Positions 24,972 through 32,787 of a stretch of 64,000 nt of DNA are shown here, one piece after another; position 1 is the first letter of the stretch; each line of letters opens with the position of its first letter. The stretch lies in contig CAIVWH010000018.1 in the NCBI GenBank assembly GCA_903909605.1, positions 1 through 64,000 on the forward strand, in the 5' to 3' direction. The DNA comes from an uncultured Micrococcales bacterium. GTDB taxonomy: Bacteria; Actinomycetota; Actinomycetes; Actinomycetales; Microbacteriaceae. The notes beneath the pieces were generated by a model that saw nothing but the letters and a program-made list of their open reading frames with translations, was not told where the DNA came from and searched no databases. The position numbers were made by a program, and so were the translations under genes.

Positions 24972-26375
24972 ATGTCAGCAATGAGGCTCGAACATGACCT
25001 GCTCGGAAACTTTGAAGTACCCAGTGACGCTTACTGGGGAGTGCACACCGGCAGGGCAGTGCAAAACTTCCCCATCACTGGGGTGCCGATCGGGCACTAC
25101 CGATCACTAATCCAGGCTCTAGCTCTGGTGAAGTCGGCCGCAGCCGACGCAAACTTCTCGGTCGGTGAACTCGACAAGGATGTACACGACGCAATCGTGC
25201 AGGCGTGTGCTGAAGTGGCCGAAGGCAAATTCGATTCGCAATTCGTGGTCGATGCAATTCAGGGTGGCGCTGGAACAAGCACCAACATGAATGCCAACGA
25301 GGTCATCGCAAACCGCGCGCTCGAGATTTCGGGCCGGGCCAAAGGCGACTACGAGCACATTCACCCGCTAAACCATGTAAATATGTCGCAGTCGACCAAC
25401 GACGTTTACCCAACCGCAATCAAGGTGGCGCTCATCCTTGAATTGCGTGAACTGGTAAAGGCGATGGATCACCTTCGCAATTCCTTCGCTTCTAAGGCAA
25501 CCGAGTTTCGCGACGTCATCAAGATGGGTCGCACCCAGTTGCAGGACGCCGTGCCGATGACGCTCGGTCAAGAGTTCGCAACCTTCGCTCGCATGGTGAT
25601 GGAAGACGAGCAGCGACTTCGGGAACTCGTTCCGCTGCTTTGCGAAATTAACCTCGGTGGCACGGCAATCGGAACGCAGTTGAATGCACCGATCGGCTAC
25701 GTTGCATCGGTGACGAAACGACTGGGCGAGCTCACCGGAATTGATTTCGTTTCGGCCGCCGACATGATTGAAGCCACCCAGGATGCCGGCGTATTCGTGA
25801 TGGTAAGCGGAGTGCTCAAGCGGGTTGCGGTGAAGCTCTCGAAGACTTCGAACGACCTTCGACTGCTCTCCAGCGGGCCTCGTGCCGGCTTCGGCGAGAT
25901 CAACCTGCCGGCAATGCAGGCGGGCTCGTCGATCATGCCAGGCAAGGTGAACCCGGTAATTCCAGAGGTGGTCAACCAGGTGGCCTTCGCGGTCATCGGC
26001 TATGACATGACTGTGACCATGGCCGCCGAGGGCGGTCAGCTGCAGCTCAACGCCTTCGAACCAATCATCACGCGAGCACTAATGATGGGCATCACCCAGC
26101 TGCGCCAGGCCTGCTACACGCTTGCCGACCGATGCGTCGATGGCATCACCGCCAATCGTGAGAAGTTGCGCGAGAGCGTAGAAAACTCAATTGGTCTGGT
26201 TACTGCGCTTTCGCCGATGCTTGGCTACGAAAACGCCACCGAGGTCGCAAAGCGTGCGCTGCTCGAAGACAAGACGGTTCGCGAAGTGGTTCTTGAACTT
26301 GGCCTGATGACCGCAGAAGAATTCAGCCAGGTGCTCGGCGACGTCGACCGCCTGGCCGGCCCGTTGCAAATGTAA
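24972..26375 (+). CDS. aspA: Aspartate ammonia-lyase
   Basis: Reversibly deaminates aspartate to fumarate and ammonia. The 467-residue protein of the fumarase/aspartase superfamily has GGAGTSTNMNANEVIANRAL, VNMSQSTNDVYPTA and the signature loop GSSIMPGKVNPVIPE (catalytic Ser about residue 319-320). The N-terminal RLEHDLLGNFEVPSDAYWGVHT is aspartase-like rather than fumarase-like. The start is either ATG 24972 or 24981 (MRLEHD). It provides nitrogen/carbon overflow between aspartate and the TCA cycle; its neighbours give no specific link. Confidence 0.92.
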   Translation: MSAMRLEHDLLGNFEVPSDAYWGVHTGRAVQNFPITGVPIGHYRSLIQALALVKSAAADANFSVGELDKDVHDAIVQACAEVAEGKFDSQFVVDAIQGGAGTSTNMNANEVIANRALEISGRAKGDYEHIHPLNHVNMSQSTNDVYPTAIKVALILELRELVKAMDHLRNSFASKATEFRDVIKMGRTQLQDAVPMTLGQEFATFARMVMEDEQRLRELVPLLCEINLGGTAIGTQLNAPIGYVASVTKRLGELTGIDFVSAADMIEATQDAGVFVMVSGVLKRVAVKLSKTSNDLRLLSSGPRAGFGEINLPAMQAGSSIMPGKVNPVIPEVVNQVAFAVIGYDMTVTMAAEGGQLQLNAFEPIITRALMMGITQLRQACYTLADRCVDGITANREKLRESVENSIGLVTALSPMLGYENATEVAKRALLEDKTVREVVLELGLMTAEEFSQVLGDVDRLAGPLQM

Positions 26376-26403
26376 AACGCCGGCTCGTTTTCACGAACCG
26401 GCG
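26376..26403. terminator. Bidirectional terminator between aspA and copC
   Basis: The stem 26378-26387/26394-26403 (10 positions with one C-A mismatch) closes a TTTTCA loop. On the minus strand it is followed by TTTT, suiting the end of copC; on the plus strand it ends aspA. Confidence 0.7.
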
Positions 26404-26421
26404 CTTCCGCAATTTTCTCGA

Positions 26422-27081
26422 CTACTTCTGTTCAGGTTCGTCGTCTGTCAATATCTCAGGGTCGGCTTCCTGCTTGCGCTCTTTCGCTCGCAGGCGGATT
26501 GCACCAAAGACCGAACCGAGGATGATCAAACCGGCACCGATGCCAAGCCCAATCCAGGTCAGCGAAGAGTTTGAATCAGACTTCGCAGCATCATCGTAGG
26601 CAACCGGGGCAGGGGCGATCAAAGGCATCGGGGTCACGCCACCGATTGCTGTGCGTGCTGAATCGCAAGCCAAGTCAGGAGCTTCAGCAACAAAACTGCT
26701 GGTGTTAGTCAGGGTGAACTTGAAGGTTCCCGAATTCGGGTGACCGTCGTTAGAAACCGAGCGCCAATCGACTGTGTAGTCACCGGCTTTGTCGAGTGAG
26801 AACAGCGAACTGATTTGTGGGCCATCCACAGAGAGGCAGGCGGTTGGTTCGGTGGCCCCATCCGGCCCGGTGATGGCGATGGCAATGCCAGCGTTGTCTG
26901 CGACCTGCATCACGTCTTCGTTGAAGGTCACGCTAACAGCGAAGGTGCCTGCTTCAACAGTCGAGTTTGCCTCGGGGTAGGTGCCGGTCACCTCATCGTG
27001 TGCAGCTGCTGGTGCGGCCGGAACGGCAATGGAAAATACGAGGGCGAGTGCGGCAAACAGGGGTGCAAGGAACTTCTTCAT
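26422..27081 (-). CDS. copC: CopC-type periplasmic/extracytoplasmic copper-binding protein with C-terminal membrane anchor
   Basis: The 219-residue protein begins with a signal peptide ending AAPAAAHD. The mature first residue would be His28, the usual CopC copper ligand. The CopC beta-barrel spans about residues 28-125, with TYPEANSTVEAG, VTFNEDVM and YTVDWRSVSNDGHPNSGTF (a second His in the DGHP segment). A C-terminal helix (SSLTWIGLGIGAGLIILG) and a charged tail anchor it. No CopD gene is adjacent. ATG 27081 fits the leaderless -10 (TAGACT) seven bases upstream. Confidence 0.88.
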   Translation of the reverse strand: MKKFLAPLFAALALVFSIAVPAAPAAAHDEVTGTYPEANSTVEAGTFAVSVTFNEDVMQVADNAGIAIAITGPDGATEPTACLSVDGPQISSLFSLDKAGDYTVDWRSVSNDGHPNSGTFKFTLTNTSSFVAEAPDLACDSARTAIGGVTPMPLIAPAPVAYDDAAKSDSNSSLTWIGLGIGAGLIILGSVFGAIRLRAKERKQEADPEILTDDEPEQK

Positions 27082-27088
27082 AGTGGTA

Positions 27089-27094
27089 AGTCTA
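27089..27094 (-). promoter_or_regulatory. -10 element of the copC leaderless promoter
   Basis: TAGACT on the minus strand ends seven bases before ATG 27081; no ribosome site is present. Confidence 0.5.
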
Positions 27095-27144
27095 TTCAAC
27101 GGCCGCCGAGCCTAAACTTGTCGAGGAACCACGGAAGGGTTGTT

Positions 27145-28524
27145 TTGGCAAAGAAGTTCGCCTACATAAAAGAGGTATTAATCGGCATTGGCTCGGGTCT
27201 GGTTGCCCTGCTGCTGCTCATCCTTGGTTTTAGTGTTAGCGGGGGTCAAATTGCCCACACCTCAAGCCCAGTGACGCTGCCAAGCAGCCAAACTTCGGCA
27301 AACGCCTCGCCTTCGGCGTCGCCTACCGGTTCGCTTGCCCGCACCTGTTCAATCAACGCCCAGGCTACAGACCCATTGCTCGGAACTTTCTCTGGCGTGA
27401 TCATCAACTCGGGCACCAACGAAGTGCTTTTCAATCGAAACGCGGATGTTCCTGCCGCAACTGCCTCAACGCTGAAACTCTTGACCGCTGCAGCCGCGGT
27501 TCAGGTTCTCGGCCCGAATTACCGCGTCGAAACCAAGGTCTACCAAGACCCCGCCAACCCAGGCAGCATCTTTTTGGTTGGCGCTGGCGACCCAACGCTC
27601 TCGCGCACGGTTCCAGGCAAGCAGTCGGTTTACCTGAATGCCCCGAAGCTCTCCGACCTCGCCGTTGGAGTGAACGCGAAGGTTGGCACCACTCCGATTA
27701 CCAAGATCACCTTGGATTCAACACTGTTCAACGGCCCAAGCTGGGAGCCAACCTGGGAACGCAGCGAGCAGACCCAGGGATTTATGTCAGAGGTCACCGC
27801 GCTTGAGGTCGATGGCGATCGCGCTAATCCAGGTGCTGAGACTTCAGCGCGAAGCACCACGCCGGTTGCAAATGCGGGCAAGTACTTCAAGGCAGCTCTC
27901 GGCGCTTCTGCCGCAAACGCGACTATCGTGCAGGGCAAAGTGCCTGCCGGCATGACTCAGCTCACCAGCGTGCTGTCGCAGCCCATCAGCGTTTGGATTC
28001 AGCACATGTTGCTTGTGTCAGACAACACCGAAGCCGAATACCTTGCGCGCCTGGTCTCGCTCAAAGAGGGCATGGATGGTTCGTTCAGTTCGCTAGACGC
28101 TGCAATCAAGCAGGCGCTCAGCTACACGAACCTGCCTTCATCGAACCTAGTTATCAAGGATGGCAGCGGTCTTTCAAACCTCAACGCCGTGCCGCCTACC
28201 TATCTGGCAAAGCTTGCCCAGCTGATCGGCAGTGGTCTCGGCAACTGGAACGTGCTGATGAATGGCATGCCGGTTGCTCACGAAACCGGCTCGCTGACCG
28301 ACCGCTTTGGCGGTGCCAACCTCGATGCCGACGGCAAGGTCGTTGCCAAGACCGGCTGGATCAAGCACGGCTATACACTGGCCGGCCTCATCTATGCCAA
28401 GGATGGCACCAAGATGGTCTTTGCCGTCTATGCCCTTGGCAACGTAAGTGACAGCGCCAAGGGAGCCATCGACAATCTGATTGCCGCCGCCTACCGCTGC
28501 GGCAATACCTTGAGCAACAACTAG
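27145..28524 (+). CDS. dacB: D-alanyl-D-alanine carboxypeptidase/endopeptidase, PBP4 family (paralog 2)
   Basis: The 459-residue paralog of the enzyme at 23596 carries STLK (ASTLKLLTAAAAVQVL), SDN (LVSDNTEAEYLARL) and KTG (VAKTGWIKHGYTLAG). It is anchored by an uncleaved-looking N-terminal helix (about residues 10-32) instead of a clear signal peptide, followed by a Ser/Thr-rich linker. The start is TTG 27145, preceded by GGAAGGG (27133-27139). Both paralogs share the AGLIYAKDG-type segment after the KTG/KSG motif. The gene continues directly towards the exchanger gene, 20 bases downstream. Confidence 0.92.
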   Translation: MAKKFAYIKEVLIGIGSGLVALLLLILGFSVSGGQIAHTSSPVTLPSSQTSANASPSASPTGSLARTCSINAQATDPLLGTFSGVIINSGTNEVLFNRNADVPAATASTLKLLTAAAAVQVLGPNYRVETKVYQDPANPGSIFLVGAGDPTLSRTVPGKQSVYLNAPKLSDLAVGVNAKVGTTPITKITLDSTLFNGPSWEPTWERSEQTQGFMSEVTALEVDGDRANPGAETSARSTTPVANAGKYFKAALGASAANATIVQGKVPAGMTQLTSVLSQPISVWIQHMLLVSDNTEAEYLARLVSLKEGMDGSFSSLDAAIKQALSYTNLPSSNLVIKDGSGLSNLNAVPPTYLAKLAQLIGSGLGNWNVLMNGMPVAHETGSLTDRFGGANLDADGKVVAKTGWIKHGYTLAGLIYAKDGTKMVFAVYALGNVSDSAKGAIDNLIAAAYRCGNTLSNN

Positions 28525-28544
28525 GCCAGAACGGCAGCGCACAA

Positions 28545-29786
28545 ATGAGCCTCAAGTTTGAGAACACCACCCGTTACTGGATGCGCCTGCTCGCGCCTTT
28601 CGTAATTACCTCGGTTTTGTGCCTGCCTGCCGCGATTGCGGTTTTGGGCCATGTTGAACTGCAGCCCGTCACTGGTGCACTGGTGTTTGGACTTGCCATA
28701 ATTTCCTCGGCTTTCATGCTTGGCTGGCTGGCCGAGGCGGCCGAACTCGATTTGTCTGGCGGACTCTCGATTGGTTTGCTGGCCATCATCGCAATTCTTC
28801 CCGAATACGTGGTGAGCATTTATTTCGCTTACGCCGCTGGCAAGACTCCATCGTTCGCGCCGTATGCATCTGCAAACCTGACCGGGTCCAACCGTCTGCT
28901 GCTCGGCTTCGGTTGGCCCATGGTGATTTTCCTCGGCTTCTTTGCCTACCTGGCAGCTCGTCGTCGCGGCGAAGCAAAGCAGAAGCACTTCACTGTGCAC
29001 CTTGAACGACAGGCTCGCCTCGACATTGGCTTTCTTTTTATCGGCAGCGTGCTTGCTCTCATCGTTCCGCTAACCGGCCAGTATCCACTTCTGCTCGGCG
29101 TCATTCAGATCGCACTTTTTGTTGCCTACCTCTGGCGCGCTTCGATGCTGGAAAAGGAAGAGCCAGAACTCGAAGGCACCGCCGCTTACATCGGCGCTCT
29201 GCCGAAGGTTGGTCGTCGAGTGTTCTTGCTCGTCATGGTTGCAATCTCGGCAACTTTCATTTTGCTCTCGGCAGAGCCGTTTGCCGATTACCTGATCAAG
29301 GCGGGCACCGCCACCGGCATCGACAAGTACGTATTGGTGCAGTGGCTCGCGCCGATTGCCTCTGAGGCGCCGGAGTTCATCCTGGCTTTGATGTTTGGTT
29401 TCAAGGGCAAGCCGGGCGTTGGCCTTGCGATTCTGCTGAGCTCAAAGATCAACCAGTGGACGGCCCTGGCCGGCTCAATGCCGCTTGCCTACGTAATCGG
29501 TGGCGGCAGCGGCGCTGCCCTGCCAATGGACGCCCGCCAGCTCGAGGAGTTCTCGCTGACCGCCGCCCAGGCATTGCTTGGCGTCGCCATCCTGCTGGCC
29601 CTGCGCATCCGGCTGGTTGAAGGCATCGTGCTGTTCGGCCTGTTCGCGGCCTCGTTTGCCATCACCGACACCGGTTTCCGCTGGACGATGGTGGCTATCT
29701 ATTCGGTGCTGGCTGCGGTCTACTACTACGTGCACCGCAAGGGGTTCTTGCCCGCGATTCGGGCGCCGTTTAGCAAGCGCATCTAG
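28545..29786 (+). CDS. CaCA-superfamily cation antiporter (sodium/calcium exchanger-like)
   Basis: The 413-residue polytopic protein (about ten or eleven helices) shows two inverted alpha-type repeats. One contains IIAILPEYVVSIYFAYAAGK and ANLTGSNRLLLGFGWP; the other has PIASEAPEFILALMFGFKGK and LLSSKINQWTALAGSMPLAY. Acidic residues in both repeats (Glu in LPEY and SEAPE) match the ion-binding glutamates of the family. It probably exchanges Ca2+ (or another cation) for Na+/H+, but the ions are unproven. Its TAG overlaps the GTG of the next gene by one base. Confidence 0.85.
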   Translation: MSLKFENTTRYWMRLLAPFVITSVLCLPAAIAVLGHVELQPVTGALVFGLAIISSAFMLGWLAEAAELDLSGGLSIGLLAIIAILPEYVVSIYFAYAAGKTPSFAPYASANLTGSNRLLLGFGWPMVIFLGFFAYLAARRRGEAKQKHFTVHLERQARLDIGFLFIGSVLALIVPLTGQYPLLLGVIQIALFVAYLWRASMLEKEEPELEGTAAYIGALPKVGRRVFLLVMVAISATFILLSAEPFADYLIKAGTATGIDKYVLVQWLAPIASEAPEFILALMFGFKGKPGVGLAILLSSKINQWTALAGSMPLAYVIGGGSGAALPMDARQLEEFSLTAAQALLGVAILLALRIRLVEGIVLFGLFAASFAITDTGFRWTMVAIYSVLAAVYYYVHRKGFLPAIRAPFSKRI

Positions 29787-31123
29787 TGGGCTTTGAATTT
29801 CGCGACTCAAGCGGTCGGGTTTGTGGCTCGACCGAATTTGCGAAGTCTTTGCTCGCCGATCAGCTTAAACAAATCGATGGCGAGCTTGCCACCTCAATTC
29901 GCGCTGAGACAAATTGGCGCAAAAACTATCAGCACTATTTTTATGAGCTGACTCGCCTCGAGGTAATTCGCCCCGATGTCAATTGGTCAAAATTCACGGA
30001 TGCCCTTGCCTCACGAATCACGAATGATGCAGGCGAGTCGCTCTCAAATTTGGCCGCGCGCGGTTTCGCAAATCGCAACGACATTAAGTTCGTGCGGGTG
30101 GTGGGCACCGGCCAGCGCAAGTTAATCGAATTGCCGCAGGAGGCATCGGCGTTGACTGAACACCAGGCAACGCTCGACGCACTTCGTGCACTAGATTTTG
30201 TGCGGGCCAATGCCGCGCTCGACATCTCAGGCGACATTCTGGTTGCGCTTGCCGGTTACGCCGAGTTGTCTGCCAGCAAGGCTTGGCTCGATTGGGGTGG
30301 AACGGTCACAGTGATTGCGCGCAGGAATGATGCTGCGCACAGCGAACTTCTTGCTCACGCGAAGCAGAGTGCAGGCACGCTGCTCTTTGTTGAAGGCGGC
30401 ATCGACCTGGTTTCAGAGGTCGAAAAGGCGGGGCACTTCTTGCGCACAGTTTCGCGTGAGGGCAAGCGAATTGTTGTTGCGAGTTTTGGTTATGCGGGCG
30501 GCGCAAACCAGATCAAACTGCAAGCGGCGCAGCTCGCGCTGACCCAGGTTGCCCTGCAGTTGCCAAAGGCCCAGGTTGCCCTTGCCTGGTTGGCAACCCC
30601 GCTGGATGTGATCGTGACCGACGCCCAGACGGCCGAGTCTCAGATTGCTAGCTATCGCAATCGCGGTTTGGGAACCAGGTTGCGAGATGCCTTCTGGCAG
30701 ACTTTCGGTTCGCTGGTTCCCTGCGCACCCGAGGTGATTGACGGCGATGTCGGCATCTTCGATGCCAGCTCGAATCGCCAGGGCTCGAGCTACATTTTGG
30801 CCAAGCACTCCGAGCGCTGGGCTGCAATGGCCGCGGTCAGGGCGGGCGTGCGAATCTCGTTCGTGGTCGCCCCTCCGGCCGAAACCCAATCTGTGCTCGG
30901 GGCTAAACGGGTGCTTACCCGCACCTACAAGGGGTTGGCGCGCTTCGGGGTTCGACCTCTTGGCGCAAAGGCCACCGCCACCCTTATGGCGGCTGTGCTG
31001 GTGCGCAGCCTGCACGACCCGGCTGCACCGCAGAGCACATCGGCCACGGCCATCCATGCCGGCCTTTGGCGATTGCCTTATCGAGTCGACTCGATTTGGG
31101 TGCCCGCCAGCCTGCTTGGCTAG
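29786..31123 (+). CDS. Protein of unknown function, translationally coupled to the cation antiporter
   Basis: I do not recognise this 445-residue protein. It has no signal peptide or membrane helix. A Rossmann-like alternation is visible: ILVALAGYAELSASKAWLDWGGTVTVIARRN (quoted in part: DWGGTVTVIARRN), TLLFVEGGIDLVSEV and GKRIVVASFGYAGGANQIKLQ, but a GxGxxG nucleotide motif is missing. The N-terminal 130 residues are helical and charged. The GTG at 29786 overlaps the stop of the antiporter (TAGTG), implying coupled expression. The codon pattern resembles the surrounding genes. A dehydrogenase-like fold is only a guess. Confidence 0.75.
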   Translation: MGFEFRDSSGRVCGSTEFAKSLLADQLKQIDGELATSIRAETNWRKNYQHYFYELTRLEVIRPDVNWSKFTDALASRITNDAGESLSNLAARGFANRNDIKFVRVVGTGQRKLIELPQEASALTEHQATLDALRALDFVRANAALDISGDILVALAGYAELSASKAWLDWGGTVTVIARRNDAAHSELLAHAKQSAGTLLFVEGGIDLVSEVEKAGHFLRTVSREGKRIVVASFGYAGGANQIKLQAAQLALTQVALQLPKAQVALAWLATPLDVIVTDAQTAESQIASYRNRGLGTRLRDAFWQTFGSLVPCAPEVIDGDVGIFDASSNRQGSSYILAKHSERWAAMAAVRAGVRISFVVAPPAETQSVLGAKRVLTRTYKGLARFGVRPLGAKATATLMAAVLVRSLHDPAAPQSTSATAIHAGLWRLPYRVDSIWVPASLLG

Positions 31124-31157
31124 CGAATCTCGCGACACGGTTGCAGCAGTAGTCTGA

Positions 31158-31190
31158 ATTCACCTGCTGTTTACCTTGGGTTTCTAATCT
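31158..31190 (+). promoter_or_regulatory. Triple PHO-box and -10 of the pitA promoter
   Basis: Three heptamers spaced exactly 11 nt apart, ATTCACC (31158), GTTTACC (31169) and GTTTCTA (31180), resemble the GTTCACC direct-repeat box bound by PhoP/RegX3-type regulators. The last abuts a -10 TAATCT (31185-31190), which places the repeats where a -35 would be. A 5' leader with GAAAGG (31223-31228) then precedes ATG 31234. Confidence 0.7.
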
Positions 31191-31233
31191 GAACGGGCGT
31201 TAAACGTTAGGTAACCAACTCCGAAAGGTCCAA

Positions 31234-32460
31234 ATGGATTCGATCTCTGTGGTCGTTGGGGCAGTTGTTGTAATTGCACTGTTCTTCGACTTCACCAACG
31301 GCTTCCATGACACGGCAAATGCCATGGCTACGCCAATCGCAACCGGTGCACTTCGCCCGCGAATGGCTGTGGCACTTGCTGCGCTGATGAACCTAGCGGG
31401 AGCATTCCTTGGCACAGCTGTTGCCAAGACTCTTTCCACCGGAATGTTTAATGACGGAATCAAAGTTGTTCCGGAGATGGTGTTCGCAGGTCTAACCGGT
31501 GCAATCACCTGGAACCTAATCACCTGGTTCCTCGGTTTGCCTTCGTCTTCATCACACGCACTTGTTGGTGGCCTGGTTGGTGCCGGCATCGCATACTCGG
31601 GATACAACTCAATCAACGTCGCAAACCTTGTCGAGAAGGTAGTCGTACCTGCGCTTACCGCTCCACTCGTTGCTGCAATTGCCGCCGCTCTCGCGACGCG
31701 TCTTGCCTACGCAATTACCTACCGCGGCGACAACAAGGATGGACTGCGCACAGGACGTGGAAAATACCGAGTGGGCCAGTGGTTCTCATCCTCGCTGGTT
31801 GCAATCGCACACGGCACAAACGACGGGCAGAAGACCATGGGTGTCATCACGCTTGGATTGATTGCCGGCGGATTTGTAACCAAGGATGCGGGCATTCCAC
31901 TTTGGGTAATGCTCGCCGCTGCAATCGCAATCGCTGCCGGAACCTATGCAGGTGGATGGCGAATCATCAAGACCCTCGGCTCTGGCCTGGCCGAGATCAA
32001 GCCTGCTCAGGGTTTCGCCGCCGAGATGTCGACCAGTGCGTCGATTCTGGCATCGAGCATCTTCGGTTTTGCCCTTTCCACCACTCAGGTGGCTTCGGGC
32101 TCGGTCATCGGAGCAGGCCTTGGTCGCAAGGGCGGTTCGGTCAAGTGGGGTAAGGCCGGTCAGATCGTGATCGCCTGGTTCCTCACCCTGCCAGCAGCTG
32201 GTCTGGTTGGCGCCGCTTCGGCTTCGCTCACCCACATCGGCACCGTCGGCATCGTGCTTGACGCCGTGCTGATGGCAGCGGTCTCGATCGCTATCTTCCA
32301 GATGTCTCGTCGCAACCGCGTCAGCCACCACAACGTTCGCAGCGAGGTAGAGGGCGCAGCAAAGGCCGTCACCTCACCTCGTCAGGTTCGTCAGGCTGCA
32401 AAGGCTGCCGAAAAGGCGGCTAAGGCCGCCAAGGCAAAGGCCAAGAAGGGAAAGAAGTAA
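31234..32460 (+). CDS. pitA: Inorganic phosphate transporter, Pit family
   Basis: The 408-residue permease has two homologous halves carrying FDFTNGFHDTANAMATPIAT (residues about 16-35) and VAIAHGTNDGQKTMGVITL (about 190-208), the Pit signature. It has about ten hydrophobic segments and an Ala/Lys-rich basic C-terminal tail. Pit transporters take up metal-phosphate with protons. The promoter shows PHO boxes, so expression probably answers phosphate limitation through RegX3. The next gene starts immediately after its stop. Confidence 0.95.
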   Translation: MDSISVVVGAVVVIALFFDFTNGFHDTANAMATPIATGALRPRMAVALAALMNLAGAFLGTAVAKTLSTGMFNDGIKVVPEMVFAGLTGAITWNLITWFLGLPSSSSHALVGGLVGAGIAYSGYNSINVANLVEKVVVPALTAPLVAAIAAALATRLAYAITYRGDNKDGLRTGRGKYRVGQWFSSSLVAIAHGTNDGQKTMGVITLGLIAGGFVTKDAGIPLWVMLAAAIAIAAGTYAGGWRIIKTLGSGLAEIKPAQGFAAEMSTSASILASSIFGFALSTTQVASGSVIGAGLGRKGGSVKWGKAGQIVIAWFLTLPAAGLVGAASASLTHIGTVGIVLDAVLMAAVSIAIFQMSRRNRVSHHNVRSEVEGAAKAVTSPRQVRQAAKAAEKAAKAAKAKAKKGKK

Positions 32461-32718
32461 ATGAACATCGACTGGACCAAATTTGAGCAGGTTGCTCTTG
32501 GCGCGATCGGCTTCTCTGCCTTCGTGGTCATTGTTTACTCGCTCGGCGTTCGCTTCTTGACCTCGGCTCAGCACCTGGCCGGCAAGGGCAACAAGGCAGC
32601 AAGTTCTCGCGAGCTCGCTCTGCGCGTGCTGTCTTATGCGTTGTTCGCTGTGGCGGCTGTGGCAGTTGCCTGGGCAGTCATCTGGATGTTCCAGGTGATG
32701 TACACCCCAGCCAAGTAA
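32461..32718 (+). CDS. Small membrane protein encoded directly after pitA
   Basis: The 85-residue protein has two hydrophobic helices (about residues 12-33 and 55-77) with a positively charged linker between them. The ATG begins on the base after the pitA stop, so the two are co-expressed and may interact. Similar short genes follow pit in some Actinobacteria. No functional motif was seen. A terminator follows. Confidence 0.82.
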   Translation: MNIDWTKFEQVALGAIGFSAFVVIVYSLGVRFLTSAQHLAGKGNKAASSRELALRVLSYALFAVAAVAVAWAVIWMFQVMYTPAK

Positions 32719-32732
32719 CTCGTTTCAAAGTG

Positions 32733-32764
32733 AAGACCCCGTCGTGTTGACGGGGTCTTTGCTT
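32733..32764 (+). terminator. Rho-independent terminator of pitA unit (bidirectional)
   Basis: The stem 32733-32743/32749-32759 (AAGACCCCGTC) has a 5-nt loop and is followed by TTTGCTTT. On the minus strand it could also end the CoA-transferase gene. Confidence 0.85.
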
Positions 32765-32787
32765 TAAGCGCTGGGCTTGCGGCTCGG

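Noticed and set aside
30413..31138. Minus-strand frame of 241 codons opposite the unrecognised protein
   Set aside because: I considered it as the real gene because the sense product is unknown, but the sense frame has the coupled start and normal codon pattern; the antisense one is Gln/Arg/His-rich like other shadows.
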